In this document: positions 12,401-27,400 of the stretch, one piece after another
How positions within the stretch are numbered: position 1 is the stretch's first letter
How the letters are laid out: the number at the start of each line of letters is the position of its first letter
Made by a program: the position numbers and the translations under genes
NCBI RefSeq assembly: GCF_000524195.1
Contig: NW_020170445.1
Span: 300,523-329,221 of the forward strand
DNA length: 28,699 nt
Reading direction: 5' to 3'
Origin: Echinococcus granulosus
Taxonomy: Eukaryota; Platyhelminthes; Cestoda; Cyclophyllidea; Taeniidae
The notes under the pieces: generated by a model
Seen by the model: only the letters and a program-made list of their open reading frames with translations
Databases searched by the model: none
Told to the model about the DNA's origin: nothing

Positions 12401-15400
12401 AAGCAGGACTATACACGGGCAATTCAGCGCCAACTCGCTGTAACAGTGTTTGGCACTCCACCAAATTCATGACGCTTCCACCGCTATAGAATGAGAGATA
12501 GCATTCAGTCTCACCGATGTCATGAATCTCCTTTTACTTGACAACAAAATTACACCCTCCATTAAATACACAAGACAGAAGAACTTGTGATGGCTTATAT
12601 CGTGTGGCAAATTATGCTTTTCTTTCCAAAAAGCATTGCTCAAACGAAGTTGAAAGTCTTCCTGCTATGATTCGAGTTCATCACACCAACCCCATTCGTG
12701 TCTTGTGCACAAAGTTTCGATGAGTTTCATCTATACCGTTGCGAAGTACGGAAAATAGGGACGCCGAGGGAAGCATCCAATAGGTGATATTAAGAGGCCC
12801 ATCACCTAAGCTACCAATTACAGTCTTCTTGGGGTCTCAGCCTTCTTACATTCCCGAGTTTTATGATAAAGCACTCCCAGACTCTTTCGAAAAAGTGTCT
12901 TCAGTGCCCAAATAGCAAAGTATTTTCGGTTAATGATTACCACCAAAGGCTTCAAACTTATCTAGCAAGATCGAAAAACCCTTAAAGAACTTTGTTGGAA
13001 TTTCGTGTGAACCAATGCGAGTCAGCTTGTTGTGTCAGACGTCAGATCTCAGAATTAGAATTCGGTGGTCTACATTCAAACGTCTTCAGATACAGGATCT
13101 GGGGAACTACTGAGGAGAGGTGTACATGACCAAAAATTATGATGACTACATCTTCTGACCCAAACCCCTGAAATCGCTAATGTATATGTAGCAGAGTTAA
13201 AAATAAGGTTGTTGACTTGTTAATACCCTCGATTAAAAACATAAAGACCATCATGAATAAGGACCACGTTAGGGACTATGATGAACCCAGTTTTCCGAAG
13301 CTACGTGCATTATACCTACATTTGAAAACGGGAAGAATTCGGTAACAGTATCAAGTTAACATTCCATGCGACCGCTAAAACGGTGTCAAAAATTCACTCC
13401 CATATCAAATACCGAAGTTCAGTCAAAACACGAGTCTGATAAGTTTAAGTGCAAACACAAGGTAGAACGTTCGAATTGACTAGACTCGTAGGCATAAGCA
13501 GAAGCATTGCAGATGAGAGTATCTACTTCCAGAAGGGACTGAAGCACAGCATTGCGGTAGTCCATCTTTGGGAATGCTTTAATGCGGTAAAATGCAAAAC
13601 AAATAGAAGTACTCACGCTTTTGGAGATTCCGTATTAATTGGTAGTCTTGTAGTCTCACAAAGAGCCCTCAGTCGATGACAATCTTCGTGCATTGTCTTG
13701 AAGACGCCTGCAAAAGAAGTGCAGTAAAGGTTGTCATTTTGACGTAGACAGTTGGAAGGAGAAAGACGAAACAAATACTACTATCAAGTAATAGTAGAAT
13801 TACGTATTTACAGAGGGACCTGCTGAGATTTGATCAGGCTTTCGAGGGCACTCATAATGATTGGCCGCTTTTGGTCAATAAAATGGACTCTCTTCAGCTA
13901 TACCTCTTCTCTATCTATCCACCTCTCCCTATATCTGTCTTGAGTTGTCTAGACCTTGGAATTTTCCACAATTGCTAAGTGGTTATTTTTTTCTGTCGGA
14001 AGTTGCTTATTTATCCTAAAAGCTTCATAGTTGACGTGGACAGACAAGTGGATTTACATATGGATAGATAATTGCTTTAAGTGGTGGAATTGAAATATCA
14101 AAATGCGACTGGAAAACGGAAGTGGACAGAATAAGCGAAATGGAGGAACCAGACAAAGTAGAGGTAGGTGGAAAGTGGACCGGTAGAGGTCAACACAAAC
14201 GCCTAAATGGGGAATTGATGGATGAATTGATGCTGCTCGAAGCTCACTTGTTGATGGACGCATCAACAAATACAGCCAAATCATATGTGTTACCATAATG
14301 ACTCTCAAAGTAATAGTCGGCTAAATAGGGGTAGGTGAACCACAAGACTACATACTAATGGGCAGATAATACCCAGTTATATATTTTGAAAATGGCCAGT
14401 CATAAATGGGTTGACAAAAATAGACCAACGCTTCAAGCCCCAACTGTGTAATAATAATCTGTTTGGATCCGGCTATTCCAAATGAAGTGGACGAAACAAA
14501 CAAATATGCGAATAACTGCAGCCTAACGAGCAAACGTGAAGCCATTGGGAGGGGGATGGGGTGAGAGATGGACAAGAAAATAAATGGATGGGGGAATGCA
14601 AACGAGGTATAAACAAATAAACAGAGGAAAGGACGGGGAAATGGATGTTCAAGTGAACAAACAGCTGACTGAACTAACAGATTGGAGGTTGGAAATATGG
14701 ACGGATAAATAGATGAATGAATGGGTAAACAAAGAAAGGGAATGAATGACTGAGAAGCTGAATGTGCTGAACATGGAGTGAATGAAAGGATAGATGGATA
14801 ACAAGAAATAATGCAGTTATAAGAGACTAGATGGGCGAAAAGGTGGACTATTTGAGGGATGAAAAATAGGCTGCCCAGAGGAGGTACTAAGTGGGTGGGT
14901 AGATAAATAGCAGGATGAGTGAACGGGTTAATTTAAACCCTTTGCATATGGACGGACAGATAGATGAGCAAACAAGCAAAGGGAAGGTCAGACGGGAAGA
15001 CAACCTCACCTAGTATCTCCTCGTAGTAGACCACATTCGTGAGACAGCTATTCAACCGACTCGGCAACTCGCTATTGGCACCACCGCCGATGGTAGCAGT
15101 GGCGCTAGAGATGGCGGCAGGAGGCCATGCGGCGAGCAGGAGACTGCCAATAAAGCGCTGCATGCCCAGACGGTCCCGCAAATGCGTGCCGCCCACTACG
15201 TGTTCTAACAGGTAGCTGCCTATGGACATCTCCCCACAGGGGATACCGCTGTCTCCGGCCCCACCTCCTTCCGTCGAAGCAGAGTCCGTCGTACCAGTGG
15301 TGGGGGGAGGTGCTACGATCGTGGGAAGCCTGCTTTCACACAACCGGCTGCTTAGACTCGCCAGCAGTCTGGAAAAATTGGAAATGAGTGCTTTGAGGAT

Positions 15401-18400
15401 ATATTCGAAGCCCATTCACAAAAAGGAGATGCAAAAGCTTTTTCAAGCTCCTAAAATACATACCTAAGGAGAGGGACATTTCATTGACAGGAAAGCCGAC
15501 AAACAGGAAAACGGTATATCCAAATGAAATTTCTCTTTGCTCATCTACGCTCAAAGAGGAAGGCATTTAGGATACGGTGGCAGACGCCAGTCCATCCACC
15601 TGATAACCACATAAATTCGAGGAAGACGATTGAATAAGTAGACCAGTTTTGGGAACTGATAAAATTCAGGAAGGGTGGGTGAACATCTGCCCACATTTCC
15701 TCGAGTCTTCAATCGACTCCGAGATTTGCACAATAAACTCACTAAGAGGGGACCTGGAGGACTACCGGATATCAAAGATGTAATTTATCGGATCCACATA
15801 TCTAGAAAATATCAGCTCGAAATCTAACACCGTTGCGCTCATATCCTGCGATACGAACAACTTCACGAAATGCCTGCTCCGATCACTTTACTTTGAACAG
15901 GGAATCGTCGGTATGCTTTTGTCGTCCAAAAAATTTGACTTTGCATAATAAACCACAACTTCTTGGGTAAAAAAGCGCACACTGATAGCTAGAAAGCTGA
16001 TGCGCTGGCCTACTTTGACCTTGCAAAAAGTACACATTATCAAAAAGAAGTATACATTTCATGCAAGATGCATGCAGCCAATAACCAACAGCGTGGAATC
16101 CTCTGTCAGCTTCTTTTCTATAAAAAATGCCAGATTTACACGCAATGTTGTCGATTAAAATGATTAGAAAAGTAATCCGTCAAGGACAGCGAGCAGTAGT
16201 GTCTAACGTAATGTGACCGATGGAATAGCTAGCCTTCATCTGTATCACCAAGCCACACTACTTCTTAGGAATAACAAATAGGATTAAACGAGTTACTAGT
16301 CAAGTTTTCATGGGTTACTTGATAATTACGCTATTTGGTAAAGGTGCCTCATATCAGCTAAACAGTTTTAAGCGTTGCTACATGAGAAAATAAATGCTGG
16401 AAATTTAAGCGTCCAAAAATAATCTAATTCGCAGCGATTCTACTCCGAAATCCCATCCATGAAAGGCTCATGCAAACAGATCACCGCCATGAAAAACACA
16501 AAATCGACAGTCCAGAAAAGGAGGAAATGAAATGAAAAGTGAAGTACTCACACTGTGGCAGTGATGCGCGTCTCCAGGGCCAAACTTTGCCGCACGCGTT
16601 CGCTAGTGGCGCCCAACTCATAACCACCGATGTAGTAGGTCTGAGTCGTCTCCTTCATGTTTTCACCGAAAGGCAAGACAACCAAATGAACAACGAAATA
16701 AACAAACCATCGCCACGGCAACAACCTTATCCCCTTCTCACAACGGTTACTTAGGCGCAGTTTATGCAACAGAGGAGTAAAAGGTACACACCCAGCTTCC
16801 CAGCAATCTGCATGTACCACCACAGCACGGCCTATTCCGTGATCAGTAACCAACAGAAAGTTAGTAACCCTCGTTTCTGTGATCCTCTGTATGATTAGCT
16901 TGCCTCCATTTTATTACACAATTACCAACATTGATCCTCTAATCCAACAATGAAAGCTCTTCTCATGCAAATTCATTGAATCAACGTCTTTTAGTTGGTT
17001 TACGCAAGATAGCCTGATGCATCGTAAACAAGACTGAATACACTAAGTGGTTTCTGTGAAGTCGTACATTTAAAGTTGTTAAATACGTACCGACGCCTAC
17101 GAATAACAATTGTTGTGGTTCAGGTGCCCTTTCAAACCATTCGATCGTGTCGCTATCGCACCACTCGTTTACCCGAATTCAGATCACTTTAGCCCCATAA
17201 AGTGGTGACTTGACATGGCTAACCTGATTAATGTTTTGAGGTTAGCTTCAAAATTGACTGAATCAACATTGCCTGTTTTGCTCAAAGGACATCTTTGCAA
17301 TATTTCACGGAAATGGCAATTCTACACAATCTGGCTTATCACTTAGGCGGGTTAGACGAACTTCACATTCTGCTGAAATCAATTGTCTCCTGTGAGTGTG
17401 AAACCACGGAGGCATCTCGGATCATATCCTTTCCAAGCATAAAGGCCAAATACACTTCGACCCCACGCACTAATGGCAATACCATTGGTGTAGGTAAGGC
17501 TTAAACTAAATGCTTCAAGATAGTTCCGTTGCCAGAAGACAAAAGATTATCTAAACTAGGCTGACATCTAAAAACACTAAAAAAGATTTTTCCCAAAATG
17601 AGTCAAAAAATTGGATTTTCCTGCAGTGGAATATTCTCAAATGATCTGATTGAACCCAAAAATGTGCTAAATAAATGCGTGAGACACTTCCAAACAGTGA
17701 GAGGTGTCTAATTAACCTATTAGACCGAAGGTAGCCATAAAAGTGGTCGCTTTTGACCGCTAAAACACACCCAAATAGGACTTTTTCAGCAAAAAATAAC
17801 CTACGTGGTTGGTGGTGGAAGTTAGGAGACGCAGCATAGTGTCGGCAAAGGGCATGGAAGTGGGTTGCATGGCCTGACAGAGCCAAAAGTCCACGCGATT
17901 GAGAGTGGCTTGTGCCAGCAGTCCAACTGGCACCGCACCGGCCAATCTTTGCCAAAGCTTAGGATGGCGGGAGAAAGAGGTGCACAAGTGTAATGTTAGT
18001 GGGTTCAGAAGTTCCAGGATTGGGAGTTGTAGTGGCAAATATAGAAATAGATTTGAAATGAGGAGCCATTGACAGATCTAGAGAACTGGTGACAAGACTA
18101 CGTTACGGTTGAAGCAGCAAGTCAATGTTCAAAATAAACTTAACGAATTCCTATTTCCGAAGACTCATTCAAAAGTTAGGCGACTCAAATCACTACCATT
18201 TTAGGTTGCAGAACTTTTGATATACGGTTTTGCGACTAGACCTCAAGAAGACAGTCAGGCTGTTAATTTATTACACATTTTAGACTGATGGTCAGGTGCA
18301 TTAAACTGCGAACGAGGACGGGTTTTTAGGTTCGACAGGGTAAATGTGAAAAATGCAGGACTACGGCCTAACGCCAGCAACGAAATTCCCGATTTAGGTG

Positions 18401-21400
18401 ACTGAAAGTTCAAAGTTGGGTTGAAAAGAGGATGGGCGAAGTGTAGGCTCCATTCATAACTCAATGGTTTCACGCCGCCACTTTGGCATTTGTGTAACAA
18501 AGTGAACTGGAAATATATTTCAGTGTTTAATTTGTACCGCAGATCTAGTGATGCTGGTACGACCGGAATTTCGTTGATGGACTAACGAACAGACGAACTA
18601 AGGAGGGGAGCGATATGCAACCAAGAATGGTTGCCAATAAAAACTTCAACTATCCTCTAATAGACCCTCTTAATCAGTAAAGCTTCTAAGCACTTCAGCC
18701 GTGAATGAAAAGGCCAAAGAGAGACTTTTTTGGAGAATAACTTACATCACTGATGAGTCGAATGTTCTTGGGGTCAGGCTCGAAGAGGGCACGATGGAAG
18801 AGCTGTTCAAATACACACTCCAACAGAGACGGTTCCATCTGATGGCTAATCTGAAGACAGACGGTGGGATACTAACATTTGACTTGATTTTGACTTTATC
18901 CTCTTTGCAATTTCACGTACTGATTATGCATGAGGTTTGAGGCAAACGGAAGTTCAAAAGGCTGTGAGAGCTCGAAAATTGCAGATCGCTGTTTCTTATT
19001 CCTCAAAGGAGTGGCTGGAAAAATTTGAGGTTGAAAAAACCAACTAATCAACTGGTTAGTCCATCATTTGGAGCAAGCATTTAAAGGTAGCGGTATTGCC
19101 GAAGCGACAGGAAAAAAACTTTCAATCCCTAATGCCTTTTCCGACATTAGAAATGCGATTCAAGACTGTGCAAAAGAAGGCTTCCAACAAGCACGTTGAT
19201 AAGGAAACAAATGCACACTTACAGCTACTTTGCCTTGAATGCGTCTAGAAAACCCAGCAACGATAGAGCTAACCAGCCACTCTCAATGCTACTGAACGTA
19301 TGAGGAAGGCTCCTAACGACAATAGGTGAATGATGTGTTGAAATTGTTAAACAATAACTACATATTACGAGGAAAAAAGCAGAATATCTCATGCTAGTGA
19401 TAACTTATCAAGTCCACTGAGGCGTCGGAATCCGCAGTTTTGATCGTAAAATTAAGCAGTTTGAAACCAGTTTGTCAAGTAGAACCACTAGAAAGGGCAC
19501 AGATGAAGCGTGCCTTTGCACACCCAAGCATGTATTATGAGTGGGAAGTTTTACCCAAATGTCTGGGAAATCTTTTGGAAATTAAGAACAAATCCAACAC
19601 TGAAAGCTGTTTTTTAGCTCAAGACTCCCACGTTCCCGTTTCCTGGATATAGTCCAATTCAACAATTAGTGCAGCAAGGAAGGCGGCAAGAGTAATTCAG
19701 TAGACACTCAAATACCTACCTTTTGAAGACGCAACGATAGCAAGGAATCGAGGGTCTGAATGGCAGTTCGACGAATGTCAGAAGAGGAGTGATGCACGAA
19801 GTGGAGGACCAGAACAACACGTCTCGCAAACTCCTCCACCGCCTTGGAGTCGTGAGCACTGCTTACCACCGCCACGTCCCCATCCTCCTTTTTACTTTCA
19901 CTTTTCACCACTAGAGAGCTAAACAAAGAAACATTTTTGTCTTGGTTTCATTCAAGTTAGACGATTTGAAATACCTGTTTCACTGTGTTTTCGTGCAGTG
20001 ATTTGAATTCAAGCTTCTTAAATTTAAATGCTAATTGAACTTACACATTCAAATTCCTCAAATAAAAGGGGCAAATACACCATCCCATTGCCCCACTTCT
20101 GGTTTGAGAAGATAAAATTGAAAATCGGCGGCACGACTCAAGCGAAGGTCGCACTACTATTGGCTATTGGAGCAATTGATTACGCAGTAGATCAAGTAGT
20201 ACTTAATCAGGGAAAGGGGAGCTTAAAGGTCAGGCCGAGAGCCAAACACGAGCAGACTTGGATTGTAATATTGCCGGCATAAGCTCTTGCCACCTCAAAA
20301 GTGGGTGGTATTTAGTCGTTGATAAGGAAAAATGAATTCTTAAATCCACACCACAACGAATCAGGTCAAGAGAGTACAGGATAAAGTACTAAGCAACAAT
20401 CAGAATTAAAAAAGAGCTCAAAACAAACCGCGAGCGTTGGATCGAATAGCTTCACATCGCTTGCCGAAGGAAAAATACCCTAGCAAGACGATTAAGAGGG
20501 CTTCCCTAAGCACAAAAGATCAACACCATGAAGAGTCAATGTCCACCTTGGTAGTAACTAAAGGATGGCCAATCAATTTCATCACTAAGAAATGAGGAAA
20601 GCACAACAAGCACCTTATGGCCCACAGAAAAGCAGAATACGGGCACGTATTTAGGGCAAGTAAGCAGTTACCCGCGGTGAGCATTGGAGTACTTGATAAA
20701 GCAACGGCTCCATCGGATAGCAGCTTCAAACCAAATTTAAGAACGATGAAAAACACACAAAACAGTGCAAATTTATTGACAGCTGGGCTTCAATTTACGA
20801 AGGAAGACAAATAAATGGTCTCGTTGTCTGTAGGACATCATAGCACACATGTTAACTGCATAACAAAATCAGACATCGGGATTGAGAAAGTCAACGCCTG
20901 AAGCTAAACCACGTCCGAAGGCATTCATTTCACACAAAATTGACAACTTACGGCGTAGGATGGTCAATCAACCCCGAAGCAAGTGTCAGCAAGGGTCCTG
21001 TGATAGGAGACAGCTCTCCAGCCGCCCGTTCAAGTAGACGCCAAACACAGTGCACCAGACGGTGGCCCACGGCGTTGGCATGAGCAATGAGAAGATCGCG
21101 AGGGAGGGAGAGGAGAGCATTGCATGCGGCACAGCGAAGATCCTCCTCTCCTGCCTCCACCTCCGCCCCTCCCTTAATGACGGCACTGCCGTTGTTGCTG
21201 TTGTCGTAACGTGGAAAGAGGACGTTTGTCAGAGGATCGTAGACTAAAGGCAGGAGATCTGTTGCAAGGTCCTACAAAATAGTCGGAGGGAGGATGTGGT
21301 ATCCTTGAAACTCCACCAACTGCAGCGCCCCATGTAGGTCTGATACTTAAGTATGCTTGATGGAAATTAACCACCTTCACTAAGTTTATCGATACAACAG

Positions 21401-24400
21401 ACACAATATCACCTACACTTCGAGCAGAAAGAAGGTAATTAAGTCCCAGTAACCCGCTATGCACCACCATCCAGTTGACCTTGGGCGTACGAGTACGCTT
21501 CATTGGCTCCTGACGTTGACGACGAAGGAGACAGACGAGACAGAGGAGGTGTTGCACTACCAGTCGCACCTGTCCCACATCCAAGTGGAGACAGAGCACG
21601 CCCAGTAATTGTGCTGCTGTCTGACGAACAGGGGCCACCACCTAGGTGCAAATCAGAGGAAGAGCAATTGCTCACCAAACTTGGGATTAACCTGTCAACT
21701 GAACGATATGCTCTTCATACATTTCGACTACACAAGCTCTTATGTACGACTCAAATATCCTTTTGCTCTGAGGGAAGGTAAATGCATCACTTTCATACGT
21801 GGTTCGTGGGTAGTTTCGAAACAACCACTGACTACGTGGTAATGACCAACACTGAAGAGTGACCACAGGCAATGCCTAGGCAGCTATATTTCAACTACGC
21901 GATTTCTGTATCGCTTCCCATCTACAGCCCACCAGCCATTCTGCAAACACTCACTACACGTTAGTTGACAAATGAGTATTTGCTAACGTACTTAGGAGGG
22001 ACTCGGACAATTTGTTAGCACGAAGCGGAATCTCGCAAATTTTAACCAGAAATCAGGCACTCTAGGGAAAGTTCTCTGAGGAGGTATGGCTTGCAGATTG
22101 TGGAAAACGGCTCCAACACGTAGGTTTGCGTTCTCGAAATAGAAGGTTAGCAGGTACTCTCTAGGCTACACTCAAATACACCTTCGGATACAAGTAAAGT
22201 CAGAGGGTTTGTATTTTCGAATATGCAACTATGCTTCCCTCAAAGAAAACTTGAGCATGAAAGGCTAAACCATCTCATTCTCTGTGAACTTGTACTGATC
22301 AGACTAGTCGATGAAACAGTAATTAAATGCTCACAAGCGAACTGCACTACGAGCGTCGAGATGATCAAACTCGGTCGCTACTCCATTTCATATGACACAT
22401 TTCTCATGTCAATTGCTTTTCAAGGGCACATTTACCTAAAAGTGAAGTCTACTTAAAAAATCCGCAGTACTGCGCAGCCTTCCTTGGAATTCCTCCCAAA
22501 TTCACTTCCCTTGGCCTTTAATTAGTGATTTTGTGCTGAACAGATATTTACCTTAATCATTTTCAAAAATGCTAAGTCTTTCGATTTCACCCATCATTCG
22601 CCTCTGTTCGCAGGATTATTATAAACACTACGGACAAGTTAGTCACATTTAATTGGGATATGGTCCCACTGCTAATCATTCTACAAAAATTAAAGAGTAG
22701 ATGGCTATAAAAAGTCCATGCGATTTCTACAAACCTTCCACTATGGAGCTCTGTGAGCTTAGTCAATCGCAAAAGATGCCCTTCCACAGTAACCAGTTGC
22801 CCATCGGAATGCCCTAGCATCGGTTTAAACTGTCAATATCATACGCAGGAAACAAAAGGTATTGAGCATAGTGGTTTGTTTGGCGTCCAATTTGTCACCA
22901 AAGACGTCCACGTATGGCCTTATTAGTAAGCACAGAGAGGGGTGGGAAGGCCAGCAGCATAGGTGGAATTAACGAAATTTTAACAAGACCTTGAATCAGG
23001 TCTTTTGATTCAACTGACATCCCCCTACAGGCGAGAGGGAAGTAAGTTTGACCTCCGGACAAGGCGAAAAAATACTTTTTTCAAGAATATGAGGAAGAAC
23101 TCACCATATCGCAGGCAAAATCTGAAAACTGGTCCAGCGCAAGGGTGCAGAGAACACGCACAACTACGTCTTCAAGGTAAACACGATTGGCAGTTCGATT
23201 CTGAAAAGTCAAAAAAGGAAAGGAATGAAAGGAAAGGCATATTTTTGTATGAAAAAGGTAATAACTTAGTTCAGTTGAAGAGTCTTGCGCCTTCGCCATT
23301 GCAACAATTTTGTGTCTGCGTCAAAGACCATTATAGCTTTGTTTACTTTATTGGCGTGAGTCATTTCTAGGTGTTAAACCTGTTTGAGTCAGGCCACTTA
23401 AGAATTTTTGTGGTGTGTTTCACCTGAACTACATCGCTTCCTTCAGCTGTACCACAGAAAATCCGGGTTTGACGCAGGCAGGGAAAAGGCGTATTCTGTT
23501 CATAATGATTGTGTTATAGTATCTCCCTCATAAATGGGCTACTACTAATTCCCAATCCCGAACGACTTCCTCTGTGGTAAGAGAATTACGTAAAAGGATC
23601 GAAAGACGCAAACACTGAGTTTTTAAGACAGTACCCAGATGTCATATTTCGTCACTTCGAAGCACCCAATGGGAGAGATACGTGTCTACAAGATTAATTT
23701 AGCGGTATTTAACGAAGCCATCAGCTTCAGGACCACTTTTGACAAATTACGTTAGTTCTAGTGTAATATAGCATATTGTCGCAAGATTATAAGATCAAAT
23801 TTACAAAACTCCTCACAAGATGTAGTAGCATGAAAAGAGTTTCATAAGAGTTTGCATAATATTTACGGGCTAGGAAAAATCGTATTGGTTTGCTAGTAGG
23901 TGCAAAAAACTACGGTGACAGTCTGACCTCCGAACAGCAGACCTTCAGCGGGACACCGATGATGTCATGATCCCTAGTTGTACGGAAACGTTACAAAGGG
24001 AGCAATTCACCAAAAGAGGTGTTGGAAAAAAAATTATTTGACTTTGAAAGAAAGACTGCACTAGAAATAGCGTGGAAGAAAAGAGGTCAGCGAAGTTTAC
24101 ATTTCCCACCTATCTAACAATGTGTCCACACATCCGATGAACAATTTGTACATTCATTCATTTACTCATCTTTCAGTCTACCCTTTTTTCACTCATCAAC
24201 CTCAGAACTATATCCATCGACTCATCACTTCATCCACCCATTCATCTATACACTAGTCTGTCCATCCATTCAATCATTCATTCACCTAAACAACCATTCC
24301 TTTATTTATTCACACCTTTCCTGGTTAAAACTCTGAAAAAATCATCCAACTCACTTGTTTTAAACATCCAGTGTTACTGGACTTCCCCTTTAAACACAGA

Positions 24401-27400
24401 AAATCCAAACCACCCAGGACTAAGCATCTTCGAAAAATCAAATAAGACCTCGTTAAAAACCCTTAAAACCAACCGACACAGGGTGGTGGTTAAAATCATG
24501 AGATGACGACTTAATAAAAGTTAATTAACCTGGATTGGAAAACCATGAAATCTTGCAGCTTGGACCAGCAAAAGTCAATAAATAGAGGAAAAACTAACCT
24601 CTTCCTCAGAGGCGCCATTTCTGCCACCAGCTTGACGAGTGTGCTGGGGAAAGGAAAGCAATTCACGGAGACCCGAAGCGGCTCCGTGACGAGTCTCCCA
24701 ACGACAGTCCCACAGATCAGCCAGGAGACGCACGCACATGCTGTTCAACGGCCAATCCGTCTGCGCCGCTGCTGCTGATGCTGCGGCCATTGTGACCGAC
24801 CCCGCCTCCGTCTTCAAAGCCGTCGCTCTGTAGAGAGGGCGAAGGGAGAAGAGAATTGAGGACTCCTACTGATAGTAAATGTGTACATATTCTAATCTGG
24901 AGCGCAAAACCGCAGATGAATGCTTCATTACAATTAAAAGCACGAAGTAAAGCCAGAAAGATCAACTGCAGATACGCCAAAGTAATTATGCTTGTGAATG
25001 TATCCGCGGGGATCAACTGTCGATAAAGTCCTCAATGCTTCGCATGGAGTTTAACGCTTTCGAAACCGGAGACAAAGTAGAGAAGGACTGCATATCAAGG
25101 ACATGAACACTTTGTTATAAACAACTAATCTAATTGGCTATATCACACCAAATCAATACAAGGGATAACCGTTGAGGACAGAGACCATCAAAGAGGAGCA
25201 TAATGAAAAGGTGAATCTGATATTAAAACTCATATTTAGTTTTGAATACATTTTATGAATTTTTAATAGCCGCCTTAATTTCATTAACTTCATCTTCTCC
25301 TTAAAAAGTCTAAAAACTACAAAGTATGGGCAGTGTAAAGCGATCTGACCGCCAGGTTGATGTAGGACAGGAGGCGAGACCCCTCCTTCCATTTGAGACA
25401 TTTCAAGATCCTGTTCTTCATTTTCCCTCACCATGCTCATAAAATCGCACTCCAAACCAGGGCTGAAGTGTTTTAGCCTAAATCAAGATTCTTTATCCGC
25501 CTGTCAAAACAAGGATACCAGCTACAAAAATGATAACAGAAAAATAAATGGGATGACTCCGGTTGCAAACTTGAGCGCTTCCACACACGTGTTCGCATCC
25601 AAGAATGCTCGGTTTGGAAATTGCACATGCAAATGCCGTAGGATAGTAAGTAGTACCAAAACACTTGTACAGGCGTAAGTGCATTTCTGATGAGCTGAGA
25701 CCAATTGCATAGTGGCGGTAACATCACTAATGTTGTTTATTCACAGTGAAGCACGGTTTTCGATGCCTCCAAAAGGTAATTAACTCTAGTTCCAGCCTAC
25801 CAATCATACGCTCATATTGTATAAGGAAAACTCCACTAGTGAATGAGGCACTTCCCGATTTAACTGCACTTCCTTTCGATACAGCAATATTTCGTTGTAA
25901 TGTCACGTTTTCAAGGTTTTGAGCCTACTAATCTACTCATTCATGGATCCCAAAAAGACAAGCATTTCAGGCATCGGTTTCGATAGTAGCCCACAGTTGC
26001 AGAGAAAGGAATCCACGCGGACAATTTATTTTTTTTTCATTATTTACTCCAATCGCTCTGTTTTTTTATCGAGGCAGTGCTCATTCCACTTCCGAAACGA
26101 GGCAGATTGTGACTGGTGCAGAGTGCATTTTCTCACACTCTTCTCGTTAATCCCCTAGCTTGGGCAAACGGAAGGTTACTAATTTACCCGAAAAGGGTAA
26201 TCTCTCTCGTGTTAATAAGCCTTCGCGCAAGCTAGGATGAATAGGAAAGTCACGCTGACAAGGCTTCACTCCCAGGTTGGACTCACCTTTTACACGGTGC
26301 TTTAAAAGGAGGAATGGAAAGAGAGAGGGGCACCACAACTTTCCCAGGAAGCTTTCATTTTCTAATTCTTTGCCAATCCAATGCACCAGCGACATCTTTC
26401 CTATCCTCTAAATGGCCACTTAGTTGACCCAACAAACTGATAACCAGTTGGTCTGAAAAGAATGATCTAATTCATCTGGCATTTCCTTCCTTCTGAAGGG
26501 AGGATTGTAATTTAAACTGGCAAGAGCTAGTTCCTATGCTCCATCCTCGAACCGAAGTGCGATTTTGAGCTTTTGGAAAAAGATGTGTATTAGGAAAGCA
26601 GGAATAACGACCTGCCTAAGAGCGACCATCCCTAAATGCTGCCCAGATCCCTCAACTGAGTTAACTTATGGTACCACTTTTCCTAACGACGCGCGTATAA
26701 AAGTAGATGTAAAAATTCGAATTGCAGCTCAAACGTCCGTTTTGTACCAGACTTCGAAGTAAATGCTGCATTAAAGTGCAGCGGCAATGAGTCACTTCCT
26801 TTCAACTAATTTTGACAGATTCGAAGAGTAGATTAAGCTAAGATGGAGTCAAGGTCATAATACCTAGACGGCTTTGTCCAAATTTTGTCAATGCTGAGAA
26901 TCAGGGAGCATCATTTGAGGTAAAAAGGGGGCGCAAAGACAATGGTGACACTTGGAAAGCCCACTGAAATAAAACCGCATTCACCGACAAAAGGGGTGTG
27001 CACTATCCACATCGGACTGCAATTGCAAAGCCAAGGAGCGATTGGCAAAATCAGGAAATAAGGATGCATTTATCAGCCATAAACACAAACATGCCACTAA
27101 TTACACTTTTATAAAACCTTTCCTCACTTGAAGACAACAGCCCACTCCTAGTTACCTCTGCTTTCACCTTCCCCATCCCCAACTTGTCAATTTTCCAGGT
27201 TACTGCTTCAAGCCTCCCAACAAGAGGCGCGACTCATCAAGCGGTGAATTAACCACTCAAACATTGCAGATGATGACGTGACTTAGTACCTCCTCCCCTC
27301 GACGGCCCATCCCAAAGCGCAATCCTCTCCATAGCTTAGCTTTGTGCGACATCTTGCGTTGCCTGATAGGAGCAACAATGCGATTCCCTAGCCCTAGCGT

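Noticed and set aside
16790..16835. Possible small exon reading VLWWYMQIAGKL
   Set aside because: Its start and end phases do not fit between E10 and E11, which already join cleanly.
17958..18078. Upstream extension of E10 to an acceptor near 18078
   Set aside because: The frame is open and in phase, but the added 40 residues have no human counterpart and would separate ISD of E9 from LWQRL, which are adjacent in the human protein.
22587..22820. Minus frame containing LVTVEGHLLRLTKLTELHSG
   Set aside because: It looks protein-like, but E5 and E6 already join as residues adjacent in human BTAF1, and no matching splice phases were found.
24717..25016. A 99-codon minus frame overlapping E4
   Set aside because: It is the wrong frame of exon E4 (the WPLNS frame is the conserved one) plus intron.
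26147..26395. Minus-strand 82-codon frame with a good GTGAGT donor near 26280
   Set aside because: No convincing upstream acceptor in a fitting phase and no resemblance to BTAF1. It remains only a weak possibility for the missing exon.
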